A stretch of DNA of 64,000 nt from Zopfochytrium polystomum. Taxonomy: Eukaryota > Chytridiomycota > Chytridiomycetes > Chytridiales > Chytridiaceae. The notes beneath the pieces were generated by a model. The model searched no databases. It was not told where the DNA came from and saw nothing but the letters and a program-made list of their open reading frames with translations. The stretch is from contig JAIVFJ010000222.1 of NCBI GenBank assembly GCA_025765615.1, positions 38,735 through 102,734 on the forward strand, written 5' to 3'. Shown in pieces: positions 20,521-29,862 of this stretch (its first letter is position 1; every line of letters begins with the position of its first letter). A program made the translations under genes and the position numbers.

Positions 20521-22710
20521 ATGGATGTCAAGATTCAACTCTCACCCAAGTCAACCATCACAACCAAGGCCCTTATAGACTCTGGATCATCCTGCAACAT
20601 CATTGATGCCACCCTTGCCAAGTCTTGTGCCATTCCCACCATCAAGAAATCCACACCCCTCAAGGTTCACTTTGCCAATCATGCTCTGTTCAAGGAAATC
20701 AGCCATGAAACCAAGCTAAACCTCCACATCCAAGACTTTCCACCATCCATGGTCAACCTGGAAGTATTGGATCTTGGCTCACCCACATTCTCTGTCATCC
20801 TGGGATTACCATGGCTGCAAGCCCAGAACCCTGCCATTGATTGGGTCACTGGTCAAGTCCAACCTCCACCAATTGGAACAGTCACCCAAAACTCAAGTCA
20901 AGCCTCCAAGTCTCATGCTCTCAAGTCCCTGATTCAAGGCTCTCAGCCTAGTATCCAAGGTCAACCACAAATGACAGCTCCAGTATCAGCCTGCAGCTCA
21001 CAGATCCCAGCCAAGATTCAAGTTTCACAGTTCACAGTTCATAGTCAAGATTCCAGCACAGCTCATAGAGCTCACAGTCATGGCCAAGTCTGTAGTTCAC
21101 AGAACCCACAGTCAAAGATTCAAGTACCACAGTTCACAGTCCAAATTCAAGATTCAAGCTCCACAGCTCACAGTCTTTGCCAAGAACAGAACCCTCAGTC
21201 AAAGATTCAAGAATCACAGTTCCCAGTCAACAATTCAAGCCCCACTGCTGATGAGCACAGAAGGACAGACCTTGCACCTGAAGGGGGAGATGGTTTCACC
21301 CCACCTTCCAAGACACACCTTTCACTGCTTCCTGACAGTGTGTGGGCCCATGCTATTTCCAAGGACCCCAAGCCTCACAAGATTCAAATCAGCCAAGAAG
21401 AGGAAAAACTTGAGATACTCAAGACAAGGCATGTTGCAGCAACAGCTGGACACCCAGGAGAGCACAAGACATATGAGCTTGCTTCCAGAGACTTCTACTG
21501 GCCAGGCATGAGGAAGTACATCAAGAACTATGTCAGCAGCTGTGAAACCTGTCAAAGAAACAAATCCAGCAGACACAAGCCCTATGGACTTCTGGAGCCC
21601 CTCCCAATTGCCATCAGCCCTTGGTCATCAATATCCATGGACTTCATTGTGAAACTGCCCCCATCCCATGGATTTGACTCTATCCTTGTTGTCATCTGCA
21701 GAAGGACAAAGTTGGCCCATTTCATCCCCTGCACTGAGAATATAGATGCACAAGGAACAGCAGACCTGTTTTTGCAGCACATATTCAGGCTCCATGGGCT
21801 GCCTCAGTCAATCGTCAGTGACAGAGGACCACAGTTCAGATCTCAATTTTGGAAAGCACTCACAGCAGCCCTTGGAATCAAGTCTCAACTGTCAACTGCT
21901 TATCACCCTCAGACTGATGGACAAACAGAAAGAACAAACCAGACTCTGGAGCAGTATTTGAGGTGCTATGTCAGCTATCAACAGGATGATTGGCCCACCC
22001 TCCTTCCACTGGCAGAATTTGCTCTCAACAATTCTCTCCACTCAAGCACCCAGCTATCTCCTTTCTTTGCAACCTATGGCTTCAATCCAAGAGGAGATCT
22101 TCTGGGACAAGAGACCCTATCCAATGTCCAAGCTCCTGCTGCGGCTTCACACTTACATAAGCTCAAGATCATCAACTCCTTCCTGGACTCCACCCTGAAG
22201 CAAGCCCAAGAAGATGCCTCAAGATTTGCCAACACTCACAGAATGGACCATGACCTTGCTGTGGGTCAGCAAGTTTGGCTTCTGAGGAAGAACTTGCAGA
22301 CCAAAAGACCAAGTCCCAAGCTAGACAACCTCAAGTTGGGTCCTTTCAAGATCTTGGAGCAAATCAATCCAGTCACCTTCAAGCTGGATCTCCCTGCATC
22401 CATGAAGATCCACCCAGTTTTCCATGTCAGCCTTTTAGAGAAGTTTGTGGCCAATTCCATTCCAGGCAGAGTTGTTCCTCCTCCTCCTCCAGTTGAGGTA
22501 GAAGGTGAAGAGGAATTTGAGGTTGAACAAATCTTGGATGCCAAGTGGTTTGGAAGAACACTCAAGTTCCTTGTTAAGTGGAAAGGTTACTCAGATGCTG
22601 ACAACACCTGGGAGCCTGAGTCAAACCTCACTCACTGCCAAGACCTTCTCCTCGAGTTCAAGACCAGGTACCCCACCAAGTTGCAGAAGAGGCCTAAAAG
22701 GGGGAGATGA
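20521..22710 (+). CDS. pol: Truncated Pol: protease, integrase, chromodomain (no RT/RNase H)
   Basis: 729 aa from ATG 20521; the open frame extends upstream to 20341, overlapping gag. Aspartic protease: ALIDSGSSCNII. Next comes a linker rich in Ser, Gln and His with NPQSKIQ repeats. Residues ADEHRRTDLAPEGGD resemble the usual end of Gypsy RNase H (NPADxxSRRxD...PEGGD), which locates the deletion just upstream. Integrase: HHCC finger (AGHPGEHKT ... CETC) and catalytic D, D, E in SMDFIVKLP, VSDRGPQF and QTERTNQTLEQ. Chromodomain near the C-terminus: EVEQILDAKWFGRTLKFLVK, WKGYSDADNTWEPE. The stop codon abuts the 3' LTR. Codons are unbroken, consistent with recent mobility. Complete RT and RNase H are absent. 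Confidence 0.93.
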   Translation: MDVKIQLSPKSTITTKALIDSGSSCNIIDATLAKSCAIPTIKKSTPLKVHFANHALFKEISHETKLNLHIQDFPPSMVNLEVLDLGSPTFSVILGLPWLQAQNPAIDWVTGQVQPPPIGTVTQNSSQASKSHALKSLIQGSQPSIQGQPQMTAPVSACSSQIPAKIQVSQFTVHSQDSSTAHRAHSHGQVCSSQNPQSKIQVPQFTVQIQDSSSTAHSLCQEQNPQSKIQESQFPVNNSSPTADEHRRTDLAPEGGDGFTPPSKTHLSLLPDSVWAHAISKDPKPHKIQISQEEEKLEILKTRHVAATAGHPGEHKTYELASRDFYWPGMRKYIKNYVSSCETCQRNKSSRHKPYGLLEPLPIAISPWSSISMDFIVKLPPSHGFDSILVVICRRTKLAHFIPCTENIDAQGTADLFLQHIFRLHGLPQSIVSDRGPQFRSQFWKALTAALGIKSQLSTAYHPQTDGQTERTNQTLEQYLRCYVSYQQDDWPTLLPLAEFALNNSLHSSTQLSPFFATYGFNPRGDLLGQETLSNVQAPAAASHLHKLKIINSFLDSTLKQAQEDASRFANTHRMDHDLAVGQQVWLLRKNLQTKRPSPKLDNLKLGPFKILEQINPVTFKLDLPASMKIHPVFHVSLLEKFVANSIPGRVVPPPPPVEVEGEEEFEVEQILDAKWFGRTLKFLVKWKGYSDADNTWEPESNLTHCQDLLLEFKTRYPTKLQKRPKRGR
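22696..22707 (+). promoter_or_regulatory. Polypurine tract
   Basis: AAAAGGGGGAGA directly before the 3' LTR, overlapping the last codons of pol. It would be the plus-strand primer in reverse transcription. Confidence 0.85.
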
Positions 22711-23063
22711 TGTTATGAATCACCCTCTGGAAACCTCTGGAACCTTCTAGAACATTCCTTCATGGAACCTTCTGGAACCTTCTGGAACCTTCTAGAACAT
22801 TCCTTCATGGAACCTTGTGGAACCTTCTGGAACCTTCTTTGCTTTCCTGACTTGTCTTGTTGTCATTGGTATCATTGGTATCATTGTATTACTAATTGCT
22901 CTTTCTGGAACTTTCTTGGAGTCTTGACAAGGAACACTCTCAAAAGGTATAAAAGGGGGAAGGGGGACCTGTCCCATCCCTCAAGTGAATTATTGTTTCC
23001 AATACAATCATCACTCCTCTCAGTTCCTTGTCTGCCTTGTCCTGTCCTGCCCTGTTCCTGACA
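22711..23063 (+). repeat. Gypsy 3' LTR
   Basis: 353 bp, no difference from the 5' LTR found on visual comparison. It repeats the heat-shock-element array at 22740-22837. Confidence 0.95.
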
Positions 23064-23168
23064 GTTTCCCTCTTCTCTCTCTTTATTCTGCGGTTGTGTT
23101 GCGCCCTTGGGAGTGCCCTTCCGTTTCCCCTCGCATCGGCCCGCGGCCCCGCGAGTAATCGGTGCTCT

Positions 23169-23387
23169 GGCACCGATCCTTCAGAGGATTGTCCCTCTGA
23201 ATGTTCATTCTTTGTGTTTGAGACCCCTGTTAGACAGATCATAAGGGATACTTCGTGGACTAGGCAAGTAGTAGGGTTGAAACACCCCCTAGACAACAGC
23301 CCAATAAAGTTAGTTTTAGCCTATTATTTGCTTTCCCTCACTCTAGGGCCCAGATCCCAGGGTCAAAGGAGTGAGTATAGTCTCACA
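23169..23387 (+). repeat. Repeat A, copy 1
   Basis: 219 bp shared at high identity with the minus strand of 60993-60775. It contains AGAGGATTGTCCCTCTGAAT, a GCCCAATAAAGTTAG poly(A)-signal-like block and an AGTATAGTCTCACA end. The CA end and internal AATAAA suggest the 3' part of an LTR. It is the continuation, across the Gypsy insertion, of the older sequence left of 19108. Confidence 0.7.
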
Positions 23388-24264
23388 GGGGGGGGCTTCC
23401 GTCGATTGTGTCAGCCGTACGGCCTGCACAATTGAATTTCGAACGTATTTCTCACGATTGGGGACGAAAATCGTCGAAAACGATTGTCGACGACGAAAGT
23501 CGGCGACGACAAAGCCAGGTGGCACCCGACCACCGAGACGAGGTCTCAATTTTGACGTTACCACTTAGTAACTCGACCCGAAAACTCAATATATCCACCA
23601 CGTGGATAGCGGGTTTGAAAGCTATGCCAATTCCGCGTATGGATCTGCAAAAGTTAGCAGCTTTTAATTAGTGAAAAAAAATTAGAAAAAATCGCAAAGT
23701 TAATGCGCGACAGGCAGGGTCCGATGCCCCAACATCGCAACTCCGCGGGGAAACTAGCTAGAGACCTTCGTGATAGTGCGTTGGAAAGCCCTCGCCGAGC
23801 GCTGTTGAACGACATAGTTACGCTTTTGCTGCATGCAAAATCCACGGAGTTAGTTCCGAAATTCGACTTTTTGTAGAGGCCTTCAGCGGACCTGCCGTAC
23901 CTCTACGCTTGTAGAGCTTGCTTTCAGCATCACGAATATGTATTTTTCATTCGAGGTTAATATGTAGAATCAGGTGTTACAACCGGATTTCAATCCGCTA
24001 CTTTGCTGGTGACCCCCACTAAGCTAGGTCTGCCACGTCGGTCCGGTCTTCCTCAGTCATGCCTATAGTGCTCCCAGTAAGGCCCACTGGAGGTGATGTT
24101 AATTGCAGTAGCACGGAATCCAACCCGCCGTGCCATCACCTCCAACACCAGAGCTGTACACTGTTACCCAATTCACTTTCGCTGTGGATTACCATGAGGT
24201 TGATACTTTTTACCAATTCCAGTTTGACTTCTTCCAATTCTGATTGCTGAAGCTGAATGCTGAC
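23388..24264. other. No recognisable gene
   Basis: Sequence with several TCGTCGA/CGACGA-type words at 23450-23510 and no domain in any frame. A short region near 24000-24060 has an unassigned C/T-rich stretch. Nothing supports a gene. Confidence 0.45.
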
Positions 24265-24815
24265 TGTGAGGACGACAGGCTGTCGAGCCTGTGACCTCAA
24301 ATAAATTAAGTGTATACCCACTTTTTAACTGGTAATTGTGAGGATTACCACCCTGTCTCGACCTGCGTTTTGCTGGCAAAACGTGACTAGGCTTGGATTC
24401 CTACTCTCTTATTATCTATTGGGTTTCCATACGGCCTTTGACTGGCTCTGTATGTCTGCCTCTGAGCTCTACTATTATTACTTATTATTGGCGATGTTGC
24501 AGACAGAAAGACTCAGTCTTGATTCTAATTGCTGATACAAGGTTCCCTTGCTCAGTGGTTAGAGCGCTCCCTTCAATTGGGAAGGTGCCAAGTTCGAGAC
24601 ATGCTAGTTGACAGACTGGGCAGAAATGCAAAGTCCTACTATGCCTGGCCACTGGCCCCTCACTTTTGGAAATGATTTAGGACTGAAACACTTCTGTGGG
24701 AGAAGTGCTAAGCCCAGATGGACAGAGTTAACAAGATGATGGCAGAGCTAACAAGCCCTACCACCTGCTACCATGATGTAATACCTCATAAAAAGGGTAT
24801 GAGATCACAGGGTTT
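24265..24815 (+). repeat. Repeat S, copy 2 (tRNA-related)
   Basis: Starts TGTGAGGACGAC and ends near AAAGGGTATGAGATCACAGG. Its tRNA-like core (about 24543-24603) is the best preserved of the three copies: A-box-like TTGCTCAGTGGTTAGAGCG and B-box-like AAGTTCGAGAC. An anticodon-stem-like segment CCTTCAATTGGGAAGG lies between them. Confidence 0.65.
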
Positions 24816-24980
24816 TTCTTTATCTTTTCATTGGTGATTTTTACTTATTTTTCCAATTAGTAATTTATCCTGTTTTTCCTGTTTTTCCTGTTTTCTCTTT
24901 TATTTATTCCTTGTTGTCTCTGTCTGTGTCTTTTCTTTCTTGTGTGGCTGTGAGTGACTGTCTTCCTCTTTGCACCAACC

Positions 24981-26081
24981 AGCTCTCTCCATCTCCTCCA
25001 TCTTTCTTGGCAGCTGATGCCAAGAAATGCTCCATGATTCTCTGAGCTGTCTTCCTTGTTTGATGGCTCAGCCCCATTGTTTGGTGACTCACTCCTCCTC
25101 TCTCTTCTTTGCTGTTTTATTTATTGTTTTGTTCTTTTGTATATGTTTTCCCCTCTTTTCCCTTCCTTCTTCCTTGACCCTGCTAATTCCAACCCTCTAC
25201 TATTTTAGCAGCCCACCCACATTCTTGTTGCCCCTTAGAACCTGTACCTGAAGTCTTCTTGCCTGCCCTTTTCTTCCTGACTGTATGTAGAGCTGGGGGT
25301 GGCAGTCCCCTGGTGTGTGACAGGAGGTTGAAGTCCTCTTGGCCATGATGGCAGTGTGCTGGGTTCAAGCCCCAGTGCACCTCACCAATTCTGCATGCTG
25401 CTTAGGTTGGACTGGGTAGGAGCCACTTGGTGATGGAAGGATGGAGGGTAAATCTGTGGTGGTGCCTCTAGGTTCCTGTCAATACATCTAGTCAAATCCA
25501 GGTCTCTCAAGGGGATATGAATGAGCTGTCTGGTCAGGTACTGCTGCAGGAACGGTCTCTCAGGTATGCCCCCTCCTCCCTGGTTGTTGGCTCCTGTGGC
25601 CTCTGGTGGGCCTGGTCTTCACTGGGTTCAGACCCTCTTTCTCTCAGATTAATGCCTGTGATGTCATGGTGCCACATTTGGGTGAGGGAGTGGGTGTTAA
25701 CCTTCCTTGCTTCTAAGATAGGGAATTCCTCTGGCTTGGTGAAGCAGATGTCTGTGTCCTAGTAGGATGAAGTAAGAAGAGTCCCACTGTCTCCCACCCC
25801 TGTGTGCCCCCTCCTTGGATTGAGTTGGAACTTCTCTTTGGAGTGAGACAAGTTGTGCCTGGTTCTGTTAAGTGGAAAACAGTTCTGATTTAATTCAACA
25901 GACACCTCTGCACACTAACTGTTCCTTGTGTTTGCCCTCTGTGTCCAACCCCCTCCAACTTAGGGCTTGTCTTTGACAGAGAGGGAGCCTTGCTCCATGG
26001 TGGTGGCTCCAACAGACCGGGGTCTGGCCACTTTCCTCCCCACTCTCTTGTCTTCTTCAGTTGGATTGGAGTGCTGCACTT
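24981..26081 (+). repeat. Repeat R, copy 1 (inverted partner at 56.7-58.9 kb)
   Basis: About 1.1 kb nearly identical to the reverse complement of 56721-58921 once the 1,098-bp MULE in that copy is removed. It includes a T-arm-like tRNA feature (CTGGGTTCAAGCCCCAG, ~25350-25366, followed by GCACCTCACCA). Both copies lie next to repeat S. Short ORFs are conserved between copies only because the DNA is; none has a domain. The element's class is unknown. Confidence 0.75.
25120..25128 (-). other. Empty target site of the MULE
   Basis: TTTATTGTT here is the single, uninterrupted copy of the 9-bp AACAATAAA that is duplicated on both sides of the MULE in the other R copy (57667-57675, 58774-58782). 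Flanking sequence matches on both sides. Confidence 0.92.
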
Positions 26082-26745
26082 AGTGCCGCTCCCTGGAGCT
26101 TGCTGCATCTTGCACCTCCAGCATTGTTACCGGATTTCCCGGTCCCCTTTGGCTTTGGCTTTTGCCTCCCATTGGGCCCACTCTGTGTCATGGACCAGAG
26201 AACCCTGCACATTCTTTGCTGGTGTGCCACCTTTTCACAGTTGCCTTTGGTCTGAGTGTGAGAGTCTTCTCTTTGTGTGTAATAAGAGAGTTTCTTTGTG
26301 TTTCTTGGGCTTCTTAAGACTCCAAATACATTGTCCTGTCTAGTGACCCCTAGACATCTCCTTTTTGCCCTTTTTCACTCTTCAGGATTGGTATTTAGGC
26401 CATTGCTCTATTTGCCACCCATAGCCCAGGGTGAGGATTTAGAGAGCACAGTCTCACATGACTGAATGGAGGAAGTTGTTGTTTTCAGGAGTGACTCTGC
26501 TGTGGGGAACGGTTAATGCTTTGTCTGACTTTGTTGAGGCTGCAGAAAACTGAAAGCAATTCCAATTCAACTTGTTCAACTGGCAAAATTCAAGTTCAAA
26601 GATGGTTCAAGGTGACTGGTGACTGAATGGAGCAAAGTGGTGATGTTGGTGTTGTTTCTGAAGCTGATCTGCAGGAATGAATAGTTGAAGGTTTCCTGAA
26701 TTTTGCTGAGACTGCTGAGGTTTGAATAGTTTGATGATATGGTAA
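26082..26745. other. No recognisable gene
   Basis: Ordinary-looking sequence past the end of repeat R. The end (26670-26745) is one copy of a ~75-bp direct repeat, the other being at about 27395-27470. Confidence 0.45.
26670..26745 (+). repeat. Direct repeat flanking the retroelement tail, left copy
   Basis: Block GAATAGTTGAAGGTTTCCTG followed by TTGAATAGTTTGATGAT-TGGTAAT. It recurs at ~27395-27470 with mismatches. The poly(T)-started retroelement tail begins directly after the left copy. Confidence 0.6.
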
Positions 26746-26912
26746 TTTTTTTTTTATTTTTTTTTATTGTTCCAGCCCCAGAGGGGCTGGCGGGAAGAGA
26801 AAGAGCCATCAACGGTGAACCGTAATGGACTACGTCCAGGTATCACCTCAGCAAACCCACCCCATGCGCTACAGACTTACAGGGTCGTCAGGCATCTCCA
26901 CCGCACATAAAG
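26746..26912 (-). mobile_element. Poly(A)-tailed retroelement 3' end, copy 2
   Basis: Reverse-orientation homologue of 15671-15836. On the minus strand it ends in a hairpin (CAGCCCC-TCT-GGGGCTG) and then an A-rich tail (T run 26746-26769 on the plus strand). Upstream on the minus strand (26913-27390) is a pyrimidine-rich body, like the one before copy 1, with one open but domain-less frame (27555-27097). Confidence 0.65.
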
Positions 26913-27394
26913 CCACAATGATCAAAGGAGAGGGGGAAAACACAGAATCAAGAAAATAGAGAAGTGAGTCTGAAGGATGTCAGTGTAAGAGAGGGGAGCA
27001 TCTGTGAAAGATCGGAGGGTTGGGATAAGTCAGATTAGGCAACAGCCCATGTCAAGATTGAGAAGGGCAACAGTGGCTCAGTGAACGTCAGGGGGCTCAG
27101 CAGGAGATGGGTGACGAGTGGCTCTTGCTTGTTGGCCTGAGGGGAGTTGTATTGTGTGGTGAAGCCAGATAATGCCTGCAACAAGTTTTATGCGGCCGAG
27201 TAGTGGTCAATCCATCTGGAAGAAGCCTTGGTGCGCAAAAGCCAGATGCCTGGGCAAGTGTCAGTGGAGTGCCGGCGACTACACGTGGTGCAGTGAGGTT
27301 GAGAGGGTTGTGAAGAGCTGTTACAAGTTCTGTGGGATGATGGAGTGGGAGGGAGGGAAGAGTTGATGTTTGGAGAAGATAGTGGGTGAGAGGC

Positions 27395-27470
27395 TGCGGA
27401 AGTAATGAATGGTTGAAGGTTTTCCTGAATGCTGCATATTGAATAGTTTGATGATGTGGTAATTGTGACT
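27395..27470 (+). repeat. Direct repeat flanking the retroelement tail, right copy
   Basis: Matches 26670-26745. Together they bracket a ~650-bp minus-strand retroelement copy. They are too long and too diverged for a normal target duplication. Confidence 0.6.
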
Positions 27471-28592
27471 GTTTGACTATGAGGTGGTTGATTTTTGTTT
27501 TTGTTGGTCTAGAGTGGAGAAAAAAGATAGAGACAAAGTTAGTGGTAGTAAGCATTAGTGAGAGTTAGTATATCCAGATGTTTCCACAGAGCCTGATTGC
27601 TTGATGATGAATAGCCCTTAGTCTCCAAGTGATGTTGTGGTGAATTAATGCTGGTAGAAGAGTGTTAATGCAAGCAAAGGGAACAAAGACTTAGCCTGAT
27701 GTCTTCTACTCTGCCTCGTTAAAGAATCAGCAGATTTGTCAAATCTAACATCCAAGCCAGAACCACTAAGTTTCTGGTCAGATTACAAAAGTTGAGGGCA
27801 ATCTCTGAAGTATCCAGATCCTGGTTATGCTGCATGAATGAATGAGGAATTCAAAGAACATAGCTGTTCTGGAGTGACTCTATTAAGAGCAGTTCAATCC
27901 ATGCTGAGACCACTTTGGATGTATGTGGAAACAAAAAAGAAATTTTGCACAGTCAAAATTTTGGTGAAGCAAAATTTGTGACAGTTAAAGTTGGAGCTCT
28001 GCTGCATAAGGCCTTACGTTACTCAATACGTGACTCAGCTTGTACAATTCTCCTTGCAGAGGTTGTCGGGTGAATTCAATTGAGTAGCACGTTTTCTCTT
28101 TGGCGGAATGAGCAATCTGTGGAAGCATTAATTTTTCATATGGACAGAATGCGATTTTGGTGCGAACTGGCGCAATTGTGCCGGTGGGCGTCGGATCCAC
28201 TTCGGCGCCTCGTCAGACCCGCGGGACGAGAGAGACAGATGGCTCTCAGAGAGAGAGAGAGAGAGAGAGAGAAACAAAAGAGAAAATTTTCACCGCTTCC
28301 TTTTATGCGCTTTTAGGTTTGTTTGGTGGTTGCTTGTTTGGGTTTGGCGTTTTTGATCCTGTTTTTTGTTTTTGACTTGCGTCGCTCAAACTTTTCCGGC
28401 TCACTTCTCACGGAAAATATACAAACAAGGTCAAAATTTGACAGCAAAAAAAAGAAGCGAAAAAAAAAAAATAATTACAAATGGGAAGAGTGCACACGGA
28501 GGACTATAAGTAAAGACCTGAAGTTCGCCACAAGGAAACCAGCTGCTTGCACGGAAACAAACAGAGCTCTCCGTTCTCGTCCCTCTTTCAAC
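27471..28592. other. No recognisable gene; promoter of Cip1-like gene at the end
   Basis: Decayed or intergenic sequence without a domain. It has a (GA)n run at about 28246-28272 and A-rich sequence at 28440-28475 just before the next gene's 5' leader. Confidence 0.45.
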
Positions 28593-29369
28593 ATGACCCC
28601 CTCTTTCACAACGATCGCGACCGTTCTTCTGGCCGTTTCCGCGGCCACGTTTCCGGCCGTCGCGGCCCCCGCGAAAGCCGGCTACAGCGGTATCTTCTTC
28701 TACGAAAACTTTGAAGCCGTGACGACCGCAAACAGCTCTCTGTGGTCGATTGAGACGAAGAACGCTGTGGCGTCCATCGACAGTACGAACCCGGCCCACG
28801 GCAAAAATGCACTACGCCTCGACGTGGTCGGCAACGGCCGCGCCCTCCTTTCCCCGACAACCTTCAGCCCGCCGGGCAACTCGTTCTACGGCCGGCTGAA
28901 CCTGTACGTGAACAACTTTCCTACTTCGCCGGACTACTCGCACTGGATGAATGTCCAGCTTACCGGGACGGGCGACGGTACCATGCTGCGGCCCGTCGGT
29001 GGGCAGTACATCCCCAACCAAGGCATCGGACAGAACACGTTCTGGGGGGTCGGTGCGGACGGCGGGCCTACGGGCGACTGGACGAACTGGCGCACGACCC
29101 AGCCTGCCGTGAATGCAAAGTACCTCTGCATCGAGTACTTCGTCAACGCAAAGGACAACTCGGTGTCGGTGTCGTTCGACGGCGTACCCCAGCCGCAGCT
29201 GTCTGTGAACCAAACCAGCCACGGTGGCAACGCCGTCGACCTGATCTTCCCCCAGTGGAACAAGATCCAGATCGGCTGGTGGAACTTCCAGTCCACTCCT
29301 TTCAACTTTACGGTGCTGCTTGACGATATTGCCCTGTCGTCGACCCCTATTGGTTGCGAGTGCAAGTAA
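28593..29369 (+). CDS. Secreted Cip1-like jelly-roll protein
   Basis: Intronless, 258 aa. ATG 28593 starts a clear signal peptide (MTPSFTTIATVLLAVSAATF, cleavage likely after PAVAA). The mature part reads YSGIFFYENFEAV near its N-terminus, then GKNALRLDV, NSFYGRLNLYVNNF, HWMNVQLTGTGDG, KYLCIEYFVNAKDN and KIQIGWWNFQ. This order (NFE opening, 'FYGR' strand, 'HW' strand, cysteine pair and amphipathic strands) resembles the Cip1/polysaccharide-lyase-like concanavalin-type fold of fungal and bacterial secreted proteins. Action on plant or other polysaccharides outside the cell is inferred from that resemblance. Codon use is strongly biased to C/G, suggesting high expression. No neighbour is functionally linked. 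Confidence 0.6.
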   Translation: MTPSFTTIATVLLAVSAATFPAVAAPAKAGYSGIFFYENFEAVTTANSSLWSIETKNAVASIDSTNPAHGKNALRLDVVGNGRALLSPTTFSPPGNSFYGRLNLYVNNFPTSPDYSHWMNVQLTGTGDGTMLRPVGGQYIPNQGIGQNTFWGVGADGGPTGDWTNWRTTQPAVNAKYLCIEYFVNAKDNSVSVSFDGVPQPQLSVNQTSHGGNAVDLIFPQWNKIQIGWWNFQSTPFNFTVLLDDIALSSTPIGCECK

Positions 29370-29808
29370 AGTCGGTTGGTCCCCGCGTTACCTATTAGTC
29401 TTTCTGTCCTTCCTTTCCGCGTCTCTCGTTTTTTTGGGGACGCATCTGCATAGCTTCTTTCGTTGTTCCTTTTGCGCGATGTGTGCCCTTACTTTTCTAC
29501 CACGCCTCTGTTTGCCTGCATTGCACTGTGTGAATCGTAACACGTTCAGTAGGAGAACAGAGCCAGCCAAAAATTATTTTGTTTTTTTTCTCATTTACGA
29601 ACGTGTATGTAAATTGAAAAGGTCACGTGTCACTGACAGAAATTGGTGTGTGTATGTGTGTGTCTCTCTCCCTCTCTTTCATCAATTCCCACCACTCGAA
29701 AATCAATTCCGGAAATTCACCGCCGCAGAAAGACAGGCCTCATTCGATTTGTTGTCCGTCGACCACGACGACGACTGACCTCGCTTCCTTCCCCCCTCTT
29801 GAGCTGCG
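29370..29808. other. Intergenic region
   Basis: 3' flank of the Cip1-like gene and 5' region of the membrane-protein gene. No extra gene seen. Confidence 0.6.
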
Positions 29809-29817
29809 ATGCCGACC

Positions 29818-29862
<45 letters not shown>

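Larger units (their letters stand above)
19109..23063 (+). mobile_element. Intact RT-less Ty3/Gypsy chromovirus
   Basis: 3,955-bp element. The two LTRs (19109-19461 and 22711-23063) are both 353 bp and look identical when compared by eye. It is flanked by a perfect 5-bp target duplication GTTTC (19104-19108 and 23064-23068). Internal order: self-primer site, gag (19502-20425), protease, integrase and chromodomain (pol, to 22710), polypurine tract. A normal chromovirus pol has RT and RNase H between protease and integrase. Here that space is a ~100-aa Ser/Gln-rich linker with tandem NPQSKIQ repeats. No RT motif is seen. Identical LTRs, the intact duplication and open frames indicate very recent insertion. 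Its RT must have come from another element. Confidence 0.95.

Noticed and set aside
24543..24603. tRNA gene in repeat S
   Set aside because: A- and B-box-like motifs are present, but the cloverleaf is incomplete and the sequence recurs inside a dispersed repeat.
25312..25395. A second tRNA gene in repeat R
   Set aside because: The T-arm (CTGGG-TTCAAGC-CCCAG) and a GCACCTCACCA end look tRNA-like, but no matching acceptor, D- and anticodon arms could be folded. Kept only as a tRNA-like feature of the repeat.
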